DNA of 64,000 bases from Rhabditophanes sp. KR3021 (GCA_963281155.1 CAUJLY010000003.1:7316001-7380000); one strand, 5' to 3'; numbered from the stretch's first letter, positions 22,201-33,936 are shown. A program made the numbers and translations. The notes: generated from the letters alone by a model not told the origin.

Positions 22201-24032
22201 AGGTGTTGATACAAAGGACCTTGTCATCCAAAACTCTGCCTACCCAGTCTGAAAACTCCAGATAATTGGGAACGGTGGCGGAGAGCATGACGACCTTGAT
22301 GTGCTTTGGAAGCATGATCAGTATCTCTTCCCATACGTGGCCTCGTTCGACGTTGTTGACGTAGTGGACTTCGTCAAAGACAACACACCCCAACTCTGAA
22401 ATTTCTTGGGAGTCGTTGTAAAGCATTGACTGGAGGATTTCAGTTGTCACGATTATTATTTGGCCTTCGCGGTTGATTTGACTGTCTCCTGTGACAAGTC
22501 CAACGTCGTCGAAGATCTCTCGGAAGTCGGAGTATTTTTGGTTGGAAAGAGCTTTGATGGGAGAGGTGTAGAATACTTTTTTCATTGTCTGAGTGTAGAA
22601 ACGGCAGGCAAACTCGGCAATCACCGTCTTTCCGGCCGAAGTATGAGCAGCAACGAAGACGTTTCCATTGTTGGCTATAGCTACACAGGCTTGCTTTTGA
22701 AAGTAGTCGAGTGTGAATTTGTAAGGGGCAAAGAAGGAAGGGTCTATTTTGGAGAAGAATTCTTCTGTCACTTGACGAGAGATCACATGAGCCATTGGGT
22801 ATTTGGATTGAAGCGGTACTGAATGGTAGTGAAGTATTGGCTGTGCCGTCACCAAAGGCGTCTCTTCCATCGAAGTGTCATCTTTGTCCGACAAGCATTC
22901 TGCCTCCGAAACTACAACCTCCTCCCCGGCATCATCACTCCCAACTGTCTCCCCAACTTCGAGATTCGAGGAAGGAGACGGAGGGACGGTATTGTCAACA
23001 ACGACACCTTCATCGGCATCATCCTCATCACTACTGACCCATTCACCTTCATCATCCAACACTCTAACATCAAATCTCTGATCAATGGCTTTTACTTGTT
23101 TGTTGGAGTGCTGGAGTAGTAGGTTGAAGTCTTTTAAAAACTTTTCTTCAGTCCCATCTGCGGCGATGAGACTTCTGTCCCAGGCAACACATTCACTTTC
23201 GCATAATTGGCCACCGGTACTTCGAGAAGTTGCCACCACCTCAAACACAACCTCACCCCCAATTTGTGTCGCCTCCAGGTCCGTTTTTAAGTCATGGAAC
23301 ATCTCGTTGAAAGGGTTCAAAGGATCCTTGTTACCATCATCCAAATCAGAACTCCTCAACTCTTTAGCTGTTCCTGAATCTTCATTTAAAATTTGATTTG
23401 GGTCCCATTGTCCAAAGGCTGCATCTTGCAGGAAAGAGTCGGTAATAAGTTTGGTAAAAGTGTCACTAAATGGATTAATCAAAGCAAATGAAAGGCACAA
23501 CTTACCTTGAGATAAGAGTTGACTCGACATTGACACGCCAATCATCTTGTATTTCCTTACAGGAATGTTGTTTGAGACAGACATGTTTTGAATTAGAAGA
23601 ACCAACCAAAGCAGCTGGAGAAGAAATGAGGTGGTTCCCAAACAAATGCTTTTTCTTCTTCAAAAATCGAACTTTCCTAGACAAATTGGCCCAACAGGCA
23701 TCTTTGAGTTGGTTAATTTGTTGTTGATGTTCCGCCATGAACTCACCATCCTCCTCACCGCCCAATCTTCTCAAAGTAGGTTGGGCCGTCTTGGGCAAGG
23801 AGTGTTCGATGCCAGGCAAACGATTCCTCAAGTACTTGCCAACTCTGGCTTGATCCAAACTTTTACCCAGTCTGTTTTGACCTATCCTCTTCAAGGTCTT
23901 CTTGACATCGTCAAAAGTTTGGATTGTGGTGGGGGCGGCAACAGATAGTTTCCTTTGACTCCCACCAACCTTCTCCTCATAAAATTGGTCGATAAAAGAA
24001 GTAAGCACCTTTGCTTTTTTGGCATCCGTCAT
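19282..24032 (-). CDS. Ski2 (SKIV2L) DExH RNA helicase
   Basis: Helicase of the cytoplasmic Ski complex, which unwinds and feeds mRNA to the exosome. Exons are 24032-23506, 23465-20089 and 19724-19282, in phase, 1448 residues. Motifs: AAHTSAGKTV (Walker A), FDEVHYVN (DEVH box), LSATVPN (motif III), a Lys-rich insertion near LHFDKSGNGETKTP, FATETFAMGINMP and YVQMAGRAGRRGLD (motif VI), then the arch/KOW region and C-terminal DSHCT helices with YLWMKG and IVFSASLYTVV. SKAMAGRAGRRG-type motifs are shared with Mtr4, but AAHTSAGKTV and the N-terminus favour Ski2. The 40-base first intron changes frame. A stop TAA sits inside its donor, so the first 175 residues could instead be a separate gene ending there; an unspliced Ski2 start is also possible. 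Confidence 0.92.
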
Positions 24033-24211
24033 CCTTTTTGTTGGAGTAGTCTTTTCAAATAAATAAACCGAAGTTAAAAGCTCTGCATTTGTTTCCAAAA
24101 CATGTAAGGTATGTGTTTGATTGTCGTGTCGAGACAAAGTTAGCGTCTTTTTGGCCGTGTCAAGAGGTGAGTTGGTGAAGAAAGTAGCAATTCATTATTC
24201 GTAATTTTAGT

Positions 24212-25109
24212 ATGGTGACAGCAGTTATAACTGGCGCTAATTCGGGCTTAGGTTTGGAAACTGCTAAAGCTTTGTTTGGGAAGGGGTTTAAAGTGGTGTT
24301 GGCTGTTAGGAATGTGAAGGATGGTGAGGCTGCCAAACAGCGCATTTTAGAAGAAACTGGGGAAGGTGAGGTAATCGTGATGAAGTGTGACTTGTGTCAA
24401 ATTGACAGTATCAAGCAATTTGCGGAATCTTTAAAAAACGAAGGCAATTCATTGGATATATTGGTTTGCAATGCCGGAATAATGAATCATCCGTTTGAGT
24501 TGTGTTCAAACGAAGTCGAAATTCATTTTCAATCAAATTATCTTGGCCATTTTTATTTGGTCGAAGAGTTGTTTAGACTCAAGTTGATTGAAGAAACTAG
24601 AATTGTTTTGGTATCTTCTGGCTTTTACAAAAACGTTCATGAAATGTTTGAAGCAAGTGATGTCAAGGGACAAATAAAAGAACCCCGCCACCCAAACTAT
24701 TACTACAGCATGTCAAAATTAGCCAATTGCTTGCATTTGATTTGGCTGAAAGATAAACTAGCAAAAGAAGCACCAAACTCAATTGTCGTTGGTGTAAGGC
24801 CGGGATTTGTGCGTGGAACCAATTTGGGCAGAAATACTAATATAATTATGAGAATGGTTGCTTTTCCATTAATCTACATGGTAGCTAAAAATGTGCATCA
24901 GGTATTTTAATAATCAAAGATTAGTTGTTTGATAGTTCATTTAGGGAAGTTCAAGTATAATCTATTGTGCTACTACACCTTCCACAAACCTCGAATCTGG
25001 ATCATTGTATGCGGATTGTAAAAAAGAACCTTTGTCAGGTATGGTAACTAAAGAGAATGCAGAGAAGTTAATAAAAATCAGTCACTATTTACTTGGTAAC
25101 AATGAATAG
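24212..25109 (+). CDS. Short-chain dehydrogenase/reductase (retinol dehydrogenase-like)
   Basis: NAD(P)-dependent oxidoreductase of the classical SDR family, closest in layout to RDH/WWOX-type enzymes. Two exons, 24212-24901 and 24945-25109, in phase, 284 residues. The cofactor motif TGANSGLG is at residues 8-15, with NAG in CNAGIM, the catalytic serine in VLVSSG and the active-site YSMSK at about 170. The Arg after the Rossmann beta2 strand (LAVRN) favours NADP(H). The substrate cannot be told from sequence. The start lies 179 bases from the Ski2 ATG on the other strand, so the promoters probably overlap. There is no signal peptide and no clear membrane segment other than a hydrophobic stretch near 215-226. 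Confidence 0.88.
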
Positions 25110-25220
25110 AAAAAGGATAGAAGATAATCTCCATTTAATTGGAGAATTAGGATCTGCTCAACTACGCGAAATGATATATAACATTTTGTTCAATAGTTGT
25201 TTCACCATTTATGTAATAAA

Positions 25221-25679
25221 ATGAAAGTCTGGTTAACTGTTGCTATTCTAAATTTGTCTGTATTGCCCTTTGTATCGAGTGAAAATAAAAACTTAGCTTC
25301 TATTCCATCGTTGTTGAAGGATGTCACACCGGAGCAGAAGAGTGCTGTTGAGGCTATTTTGTTGAATAGACAGCAATCTCAGAATGCTATGGATGCTGCC
25401 TTGGATGGATGGGCCAAGGATGTTGGTGAGGGCTTTTACAAAAGGTATACTGACTTAAAGGCGGCTTTCTTAGACGCAAAGAAAGAAATGGACGAGGAGT
25501 ACAAAGCTAAATTGGGTAAGATGACTGATCCAGATCTTGTGAAAGTGGCTAATCAAATTAGTGATATCACCTCAAACAATGACATGCCTGTTGGTGAGCA
25601 AAGAACAAAAGTTACTGCATTAATTGACGCCCAGACTCCTGAAATGAAAGCTAAAATAGCTGCTAATCCACCTTATTAA
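25221..25679 (+). CDS. SXP/RAL-2 (DUF148)-like secreted protein
   Basis: Small secreted alpha-helical protein of the nematode-specific SXP/RAL-2 type, related to Ani s 5 and known parasite surface antigens. Single exon, 152 residues. The ATG at 25221 gives a signal peptide (WLTVAILNLSVLPFVSS). The mature part is all charged helices: LLKDVTPEQKSAVEAIL, then KRYTDLKAAFLDAKKEMDEE and a C-terminal TPEMKAKIAANPPY. The pattern of repeated S/T-PE-x-K-A helix starts is typical of DUF148. No cysteines occur in the mature chain. The molecular function of the family is not settled; metal binding has been suggested. It lies 112 bases after the SDR gene on the same strand. I could not test it against a profile. 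Confidence 0.72.
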   Translation: MKVWLTVAILNLSVLPFVSSENKNLASIPSLLKDVTPEQKSAVEAILLNRQQSQNAMDAALDGWAKDVGEGFYKRYTDLKAAFLDAKKEMDEEYKAKLGKMTDPDLVKVANQISDITSNNDMPVGEQRTKVTALIDAQTPEMKAKIAANPPY

Positions 25680-25836
25680 ATTTATTTTATTGTGTATTCA
25701 TAAATGATGATGGATGCTATATACTACTACATAAATTAAATTTATTTAAAGTTGTACCATTTTGATGTAATTTACTTTATTCAAAATTAAAACAATAATA
25801 AAGAGATTTATTGAGGTCATAACAAATAAGATGCCA

Positions 25837-28247
25837 TCACCTGAACTTGCGATAAAATTCTTCTTGAGCTAGATTTAGTGATTCCATAAATTTAGGTGAT
25901 TTGTCTGTAGGTTCAGCGATGACATCATACAATTGAAGGTCAGATTGATTGGTCCATCTGAATTGAGGCATCTTTTCATATGTCTTGACAAAGATCAGAC
26001 CTGAGGTAGTTTTGAGTTGAGGTTTGCATTCACGCGCTTTTGTCAGAACGAAGGCTGCGTTTTCAATTTGATAACGGCATTTGAGATCTATTACCTGGCA
26101 GATTAGGTTGGTGCTGGAGTCTAGGACGATGTCTTCATGTTCAAAGGAAGATGACAGAGTTGGGATGGGCAAGATTGTATCTTCTTCGTTGCATTGTTCT
26201 TTGGGTGTTGAGGGTGAGTTTATATTCTGGGAATGGACACGATAGTCAAAGAATGACAATTTTTCGAATAACTTAGAATTTCTGCTAATCTCAAGGTGAG
26301 GAGGTACGTTTGGCAAATCTTCCATTTCAACAACATTTTCCGTTTTGATCGGAAGATACTCGTTTGTATCCATGCAAATATCCGTATCTTTAAACTTTTC
26401 CAAAAAAAGGGCATGCCTTTCTTTGAATTCCTTAACATTGTTTTTGACGTCTTTCACAGAATGTTCTTGATTCCGAAATTTCTCCACCAGTTTCAAAGCC
26501 TCCATATACATAGTACCAGCAACAGTCGCCACATATCCCTCCTTAAAATGTTCATTAATACTCTTAAAACATATTTGGTAGTCCTTCCACATTGCCTCAA
26601 TATTTTTATACCCGTTGTCGTGAACATTCTTTTTTATGGTTTGGAAAGTTACTTTTGCATTCGGTATTTTGTCACGGCATGCAATAGACAAAATTAATTG
26701 TGGATCTAATGCAGAAATTTGTTCAAACAAGCGGCCGATGATTACCGCATGTGATTGGCAAAGATTTTCTAAATCATTTAGAAATACATTTGATATCACC
26801 TTTTTTGTTCGTTCCCGGATATGGCATAGTTTGGTGAGTAAGACCAAGTCATCTACCATTTCAATATCCTTTTCCACCAACTCGAGTGCTACTTTTTTTT
26901 CACCTAACGTCGAGTCTTTGGACAGGCCTTTGGGTAAGGAAATGTTCTTTGGATGTTTGATTTGGGGTAGATTGTAATGGTGCTTCCTTTTAGCAGCCCA
27001 GTATTCAACTAATGAAATGGCATCTGGGTCATCTAAGTACATTTCCAAGGCTTTGACGCTATGCTCCTGTACCATTGGAAACGTATCTCTTGCAAAATCC
27101 TTTTCAAACTTGGAAGCTTTGTCATGCCACGCTTTGTAAGCTGCTTGCACTTTGATTGTTAATTGACTCAAATCATCGCTAATTTCATTTTGATGTCTGT
27201 AGGCATTACTGGTATGTTTGACACAATAAGTCAGTCGTTCAACTTTGTTCTCTTCCTTCTCGTCCACCTTTAGCAGGAGGCCAGACAAAGCGGCACAGGT
27301 TGCGTGGTAAGCTAAAGTACAATACTGATATTCGCACTGTATACAAGCTCCTTGTTTCTTTTTGCAAATGAAACAAACCAACGACTTTCTATCTCTTAAA
27401 CATCTTTCAACCCCCGAAATGCCAGTCAAATTGTCTGGATCCTCGAAATATATTTCGCCTAACCAAACGCAGCATAGAATATGTGCCCATCTATTGCAAA
27501 TCGTCTTTTTCATTGCCCCTCCTTGGTATGGGCAGAAGATGCATTTTCTCTTATGATTACCATTCTCTTCACAAATGTCACAAAACCACAAAGAACCAGG
27601 CAAAGGATAGATGCCATAACAATCTTGATGGACAGCGCATCCACACATTTCACACAAAATAATTTGATTGAAGTCGTCGTCGTCTTTGATAAGGCAGATG
27701 TTACATTTGGTCTCGGAAGAAATGTCTTCTTTGGCTGGACAGACAACATTTCGAACTGTTCTTTCAAGCAAGTCACACCTTTCTAGGTGATCTAAGGCCG
27801 TTTCCAGTTGAACATATGTGAGGGGTGGTAAGTTTTTGGATGCTCGGTATGGGTTTAACTCATCATTAAGCCATGCCATGTCAAGCAAATCTATTTCGTA
27901 GATGTTGCGTTTCATTTTTATTAAACCTTCTGCCTCTTCGAATTGCTTCTTTTTAGCTTTTTTTGCTTTGGGGTCTGTTTCTTGTTCGCTGTCTGAAGAC
28001 AGTTGATCCTGCATAGTTGCGGAGTGCTCGCTCAACCCCTCAACCTCATCCTCCTCCTCTTCATCCTCATCATTCTAAATAAAAATAAGAATAAAAGGTG
28101 AATCAAAAGCAAACTTACCTCCTCAGATAAATCATCCTCTAAATGGACTGTAAATTCCACAGGCTCCTGTTCATCCAACTCTGACTCTTCATCATCCGAA
28201 CTAATGTCCTCACGTTTAGGTTGCCTCGATTTTGTGGGTGAGACCAT
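25837..28247 (-). CDS. BRPF/LIN-49-like PHD-ePHD protein
   Basis: Scaffold of MOZ/MORF-type histone acetyltransferase complexes, BRPF (LIN-49) family. Exons are 28247-28119 and 28074-25837, 788 residues (human BRPF1 about 1214). Order: acidic N-terminus; an EPL1-like motif YEIDLLDMAWLNDEL (about 100-115); PHD1 (CNIC...CEMCGCAVHQDCYG...CDIC, about 167-211); a zinc knuckle (CIFCPYQGGAMK); and an extended PHD to about 330 ending CVKH. A segment like BRPF's YWTLKRQ (EYWAAKRKHHYN) follows, then a bromodomain-like region (about 480-580) without the canonical Asn, and a C-terminal piece like the second half of PWWP (TYEKMPQFRWTNQSDLQL). JADE is the alternative for the PHD pair, but the later order fits BRPF. 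It is head-to-head with the poly(A)-binding gene. Confidence 0.8.
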
Positions 28248-28672
28248 TTTAATTGAAGGCAATATTGAACAGATATAAATTAGATTTCAAATATAGTCAT
28301 TAATAAGTTGACTTGTTTTGTTGTTGGTTTTAGTGTTACTTTAAATGAGATTGTCTCGATCCCGTGTTTCCTTAAACAAACATCACCTAAGCAGACCTCC
28401 CTCCAACATCTGCTTGAGCGGGTGTCTACTAGATGTAGTAAAGGTTCCCTACTCCACCGCTTGTTTTCCTTTCGCATCAAGATAATGGATGGTGAATGGA
28501 AAAGTGTTTAATACAACAGTGGTACCATTTTTTTTCCTTGGCGCAAAGTAGTGATTGCCTTTTGAAATCTGTAGATTGTATTCAGATTAAATTAACTATA
28601 TTAAGGGACGTTTTGTTGATAATAATCATAATATTATTAATCGGTGTAAGAAATACATCTAAATCAGACAAA
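28248..28672. other. Bidirectional promoter region
   Basis: Lies between the divergent BRPF-like and PABPN1-like genes; the 5' leaders and promoters of both should be here. No further feature seen. Confidence 0.45.
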
Positions 28673-29315
28673 ATGGCTCAAGACATGCAACATGTTGTAC
28701 AGGACGTTAATATGGTCGATGCTTTGTCTGAAGTAAGTTTTATTTTTGTTTTGTCTAGTAAATTGATTGTTTTAGGAGTGCGACGTTATTGCGAAACGAA
28801 TGAAGGAGATGGAAAAGGAAGCGATGGCAATCAAAGAGCTTCAACAGCAGACTGAAATAAAAATGAACCCAACCGTCGTTGGATCCTTCCCCCCCACTTT
28901 GACACCTGAGGAAAAAGCGGACATCGACAACAGGTCAGTGTATGTGGGCAACGTAGACTACGGCACCACAGAAACCGAACTACAAGGGCACTTCGAAAGA
29001 TGCGGAGAAGTGAAGAGAGTAACCATTCTGCACGACAAATTTTCCGGCCAGCCAAAGGGATTCGCATACATCGAATTTGTGCAAGAAGAAGGAGTTGGAC
29101 ATGCCCTCGAATTATACGAATCTCTATTCAGAGGCCGGCAAATAACTGTCCTCAAGAAGAGAACCAACAAGCCAGGCATCAGTACCACCAACAGATTCCC
29201 ACGCGGAGGTGGTCGTGGCATCAGAGGCAGATTTCAAAGAGGACTCGGGTTTCGGGGAGGGCGTGGGCGTGTTTTGCGTCCTCGCGGGCGTGGTGTCTTC
29301 CCCAACTTTGGGTAA
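28673..29315 (+). CDS. Nuclear poly(A)-binding protein 2 (PABPN1)
   Basis: Nuclear poly(A)-tail-binding protein that stimulates poly(A) polymerase and sets tail length. Exons are 28673-28732 and 28776-29315, 199 residues. Order: short acidic N-terminus, a coiled coil ([20 protein letters not shown]), one RRM at about 77-155 with RNP2 [10 protein letters not shown] and RNP1 KGFAYIEF, the conserved [20 protein letters not shown], and an Arg/Gly-rich tail. The alanine tract and long acidic head of mammalian PABPN1 are absent, as in other invertebrates. The RG tail would be a methylation and import region in the family. The 315 bases after the stop are 3' UTR-like. Confidence 0.95.
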
Positions 29316-29630
29316 CCAAATAATCAATCAACATACGCACCCCCACTCCTGTACCTTATCCCATACACACAACTTCATGCTGATGCCCTCCCTCCCAACA
29401 AGTTCTAAGTATGCTTTTCAAATCTCACCTTCAAAAGTTCCACCATTTTCTTTTGTTTTTATTTAAATAGTATGATTATGTCATGTAAGGAAAGTGTATT
29501 AATTTGACATTATTTCGAAATAACAGTTGTTGTTAATTAAAAATGTATTTTGTTTATATTTATGGAAGTTAAAGTTTCTTTTTACATACTTTTGATGTTT
29601 GTGTTTATGTCTTAAATTGTTCTTGATTAG
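29316..29630. other. PABPN1 3' region and spacer
   Basis: C-rich then T-rich sequence after the PABPN1-like stop, up to the ATG of the methyltransferase on the same strand. No coding signal. Confidence 0.4.
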
Positions 29631-30502
29631 ATGGATGGCAATCATAAATATTCCAGCATCGCTTATTGGGATAAAAGATTTGAAAGTGAGAAGGAGTATG
29701 AATGGGTTGCTGATTTTGATCAATTCAGTTCTCTTTTGATTAACTCACTCAAGCCAACTGATAGGATTTTGCATGTCGGTTGTGGGAATTCGAAGCTTTC
29801 TCAACATTTGTATGAGTTAGGCTTTAAAAATATAACGAATCTCGACTTTTCTCCCGTTCTCATACAAAAAGGAAAAGAGTGTGACAAGAGATTCAGTTGG
29901 GTTTGCGATGATATGCGAACACTCTCAAACATACCCACATCTTCCTTTGACGTGGTGTTAGAAAAGGCTGCGATCGAATCATTAACTACTAGAGACAAGG
30001 TAAATATCTGATTTTTGTATTATAGCAAATACTTGACAAAATTAATAGAATTTATTTATTAAAAATTATGTTTAGAGTTATTGGAGTCCTTCCGAGCAAA
30101 CTTTGTCAGATTTAGAAGGGATCTTTTCATCTGTCCTGCGAGTTTTAAAAAGCGAAGGAAAGTTTTTGTCGATTTCATTCAGCCAACCCCACTTCAGAAT
30201 CCCACACATGCTCAAACACGAAAGATGGTCAATCGGAGTAGAAACATTCGGACACAACTTTCACTTCTTCTTCTACACTGCAACCAAAGGTACATCCTCA
30301 TCTCTCCAAATTATTAGCAAATACCGCAATTTTTTAGAAAAGTCCCCGGTAAAAAAGCCACCTCACATTGTAATTTAATCCCTCTGTCAACTGATTATAG
30401 GACCCTTCTTCAACTTGCCCACCCGCACAACTCCCCTCCAACGCCGAATGCTTAAAAGAACAGGAACTTTGTGATGCTTCTCTACAATGGTTTTTACTTT
30501 GA
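29631..30502 (+). CDS. EEF1AKMT4-like lysine methyltransferase
   Basis: Seven-beta-strand SAM methyltransferase like EEF1AKMT4, which modifies a lysine of elongation factor eEF1A. Best model: exons 29631-29999, 30076-30289, 30338-30348 (11 bases) and 30401-30502, in phase, 231 residues. Family landmarks are AYWDKRF near the N-terminus, motif I ILHVGCGNSKLS, NLDFSP, DDMRTL, FDVVLEKAAIESL, SQPHFR near strand 6 and GHNFHFFFY. The 11-base exon is inferred from phase. It joins the body to a last exon whose STCPPAQ...LKEQELCDASLQWFLL tail resembles the human end (PTSPCFLQDSDHEDFLSAIQL in order). Without it the protein would end at 30378 with a non-homologous tail. Substrate specificity is inferred. 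Confidence 0.85.
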
Positions 30503-31149
30503 AAGTTTTTTCTCACCATCATAATCACTTCACCCCCATTGTTTACGAATGTCTATTATGATTTAAATAAATTGTTATAATAAAAGTGACTTTGCTTTTT
30601 CATTTATTGCTTTCATTTGTGATGTTATCAATTTGGACATAGACAAGGCATAAATTGTGTCAAATTCATCCACACACATAATAAAGACCCTCAGGGTAAT
30701 TATTTTGTCGGTTGACAGGCACTTTAACAAATTTTGATGTTGTTCGGCTATGTATATTTATATGTGTAGATGTATAGTTACCAAAGCAAGAGGCGAAAAG
30801 ACTGTGCCATTATCGCACTATCGTTTCATGTTTTTCGTTAACAGGCCCTAAATGTGTTTGTGTGTGGTAGTTGTCGTCAATTCCTAGTTATCTCGAAATG
30901 AAGAAGCCCTTTGATGGTAAAGATGGATGAATGGGAGCTACTAAGGAGGGGAGGATGTGTTTATATGTATATATATTTGTATGTTGTTATGCGCGAAAAG
31001 CTAAGCCTTTTATATATCTCTATTGTTCATTCCTTTTGGCCCCCAATTTTGTATATTGATTCAGGCACAAATAGTATTTGTTGTCTCTTTTTTAATAAAT
31101 AATTCGCCAACTTTTAAATAGCATACTTCCAGGTGTTTGAACTGATACT
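30503..31149. other. Intergenic, no gene seen
   Basis: AT-rich spacer between two plus-strand genes; holds the methyltransferase 3' end (AATAAA-like signals near 30567-30585) and the MAGUK promoter. Short GT and TA runs only. Confidence 0.5.
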
Positions 31150-32671
31150 ATGGTAGATTCAGACGAGGGCGAACTTGAAAGATTACGTAGCAATGCAGAA
31201 AATCTATCAACATGTCTCCATTCATTGATGGCTCGAATCAGAGATCTTGAAACAAGCAAAGGCGACCCTCCTATGTCAGTTCCTAATCCTGAATTTGACA
31301 CTTCAGATGTGCAGGTATGTTATACTTAGTAAGTATTATGGGGTAACTGATTTGTTTCGATAATAGTACATAGTAATCTTTTAAATAAACTCTTTTGTTT
31401 AGGTATGTTCAAATGAAACGATAACGACTGATCCTGTCACGGGGATCAAAAAGAAGATTATCGTTAGTGAGCGAGTCTTGACTACCAAAACTTATCATCT
31501 TCTTCCGGCACCTACTATCACCACTACTTGTACTAGTTTTGAGGAACTTTCAAAAGACAAACTTAATAAAGATGAAGTGAAAGTGTTTGTTAAGCAAGGT
31601 TATAGCGTGGCAAACCGTCGTCGCGTTTCTTTCCCCTCTAGACGAATTCATGAGTTGGGACTTGATGAAATTGAAGGAAAGATTATTGTGACGAAGGTCG
31701 TTTCCGAATTGTGTGGAAATGTAAAAATAGGAGATATCATCGAGAAGGTTGGAGACGTTGCCGTAACCAATAGAAACCAACTATTAGGACACGAAGGTTC
31801 CTTGGCAATTACTTTAAAAAGGGCTGATATAGGTGACTTAAATAGTGATTTTATCAAGATATTGCAAGATACAGATGAGTTAATGGTTGGTGATATTGTT
31901 GAAGTTATAACACAAGATGGTGATGCATTTGTTGGTAGGAATATTAATGAGTTGGATAGGATTATTTCGATTCCGAAGCAGCTGCCTTTTATTAGGACGT
32001 CGTTGATATTACCTTACACAAGAAAGTGCATCGCTTTAGTTGGATCACGATCTGTAGGTAGAAGGAGTATTAAGTCGCTGTTGTTAAAAAATTATCCCAA
32101 TCTGTTAAGAACCATCATTCCTTTAACATCTAGAGAAAGAAAGAACGGGGAAGTTGAGGGGTATGATTACATATATGAAACAAAAAGGAAATTCCAAGAA
32201 AGAATAAGAAACGAAGACATGTTTGAATTCGGAACTTTTGAAAATGATCTTTACGGGTCGTCAAAAAAGTCAATACGTAGGATTATTCGTTCAGGAAGAG
32301 TTCCGATAATTGATATCACCATGAATGGTTTAAAAAACATCTACAATGGGGAATTCGAACCATTCGTCGTTTGCATATGTGCTCCTGAAAAGGAAGAACT
32401 AGAACAATATCATACGTCAATTTATGCTGCAAAGTCAGAAGATGAATTGTCTATCATATCAAAAGAATGCGAATCCTTTTCCACCAACCCAACCTATAAA
32501 CCTTTCTTTGATACTATTTTAGTAAACAGAAATCATGATCTTACGGCTCAAAGAATTATGGATCTCTTTGAAAACTTACACACTAACCCAACATGGACTC
32601 CTACTTCGTGGATCTCGAAGGGAGGTGACTTTAAGAATAAAGGAGTTCTCCAACATGCTTACTTAAAATGA
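31150..32671 (+). CDS. MPP-type MAGUK (PDZ-SH3-GK)
   Basis: Membrane-associated guanylate-kinase scaffold of the MPP (p55) group, which organises cell-junction or synaptic complexes. Exons are 31150-31314 and 31403-32671, 477 residues. Order: short coiled N-terminus; a PDZ-like part with GKIIVTKVVSELCGNVKIGDIIEKVGDVAV order (about 120-175); an SH3 with ELMVGDIVEVI; a hook segment; and a C-terminal GK domain from RKCIALVGS (about 260-430). In the GK domain the P-loop reads GSRSVGRRSI, keeping the MPP-type VGRR but not the kinase GxxxxGK, as expected for a pseudo-enzyme. EGYDYIYETKRKF and VPIIDITMNGL match the GK core. The full PDZ is short and divergent. No L27 domain is evident. Confidence 0.82.
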
Positions 32672-32909
32672 TTCGATTAATAAAACGATGCGTCCCTTAC
32701 AATAAATTACAATTTTCTTCACAACAAAATTACGTCTTCCTCTATAATAAAAGTGTCTTTTTATGATCAGCACTTTTAAATCAATTTTTATAACACATTA
32801 CAATGAAACATTTATTTTAAATTAGATAATTAAAGGATATACAAAAAATATTTATAAATAATCACAGAATATGCTATAATTTTGTTAATTTTACCAACAT
32901 TTTAAATAT

Positions 32910-33936
32910 TTACTTTCTGTTTCTTGTAGTAGATCCAGTCCCAGAAAAAGGTTCCGGCCCTTTAATGTCACTTTCCTCTTTGAGAGTCTTAGTCAATTCA
33001 ACCCGATTCTTATAATTGTACCGAACGAAACTCAGATTGCCAGGAGTATAAGTAGTTTCGACTATGACTTCCGGTAAAGTTCTTTTAAGAAGGCCAGGAT
33101 CCTCGCACCTTTCAACCTTTTTCTTTTCCTTTCCATCTAAACGACACCCAGACCCATGAAATGAGTTCATCACAACATCCTTGACAAAAGGAAGTTCGGG
33201 AGCTTCTGGCATTTCACAGGATGGTTTTTGAATAGATGGTTCGACGTAACCTTCTGGAGCATCAAAATCAACATTTAAATCGCACTCAATTACACAACAA
33301 GCATTGGCTGGTTTTAACTCGACTACCTTCAATTTGTATTCGGTGTCGTTGTAGCGGAAAGAAAGGATGTCGCCCATTGTAAAGGTGCAATATTTTGATA
33401 ATTCCGTTTCTAAGACAGCCCGTGGATCTGTGATGTCTAGGAAATCTGTACTTTGTGGCTTCAGTTTGGCGTAAGTGGCTTTTGGTAGTTGTATGTACGA
33501 GATTTGGATTAACTCTCCATTTCCGACTGACAGTTGTTGCATCATCTACGAAGGTTTGATTAGTAAGTTGGGGAGGGGGATTGACTTACCCATGAAGGCA
33601 TATATACTCTGCCTTCTTCCGCCAGAAACTCCAAAACACCACAATGAGTGACTCTTTGTTTGCTTGGATTCAAACTATTAACTTTAAACATCATCGGATA
33701 CTCAATGTTTGTCCTCATCAATTGGTCTAAAACACTGCTCGGCAACAAAACCTATAACAAGTTAATGTATCACCTTTCACTTCATAACTTACTTTTCCAC
33801 CAAAACTTAAAGTTTCAGCCTTCTTGTCATCAACTAATTTACAATTATCCATAGAAAAACATCTTAACTTGGAGGCAAATGGTAGTTGGGCGAGGCCTCT
33901 GTGATGGGCCATGTCGAATAAACCTTGGAAGTCCAT
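32910..33936 (-). CDS. UFD1 ubiquitin-recognition factor
   Basis: Subunit of the p97/CDC48-UFD1-NPL4 complex that extracts ubiquitinated proteins in ER-associated degradation. Exons are 33936-33793, 33751-33590 and 33545-32910, in phase, 313 residues. The UFD1 double-psi barrel is clear: GGKVLLPSSVLDQL, YPMMFKVNS, THCGVLEFLAEEGRVYMPSW, MMQQLSVGNGELI, IQLPKATYAKLKPQS and LSKYCTFTMGDILSF. The C-terminal part, which binds NPL4 and p97, is shorter and less conserved, with a PEPFSGTG motif near the end as in other UFD1 proteins. Both introns are about 41-44 bases. The gene is functionally close to SEC63 at 41018 (ER translocation) but not linked in an operon. Confidence 0.95.

Noticed and set aside
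23502..24137. Separate gene for the Ski2 first exon
   Set aside because: A strong donor/acceptor pair joins it in phase to the helicase body; kept as an alternative only.
28831..29327. Cysteine- and proline-rich frames on both strands over the PABPN1-like gene
   Set aside because: They are shadows of the RG-rich coding frame.
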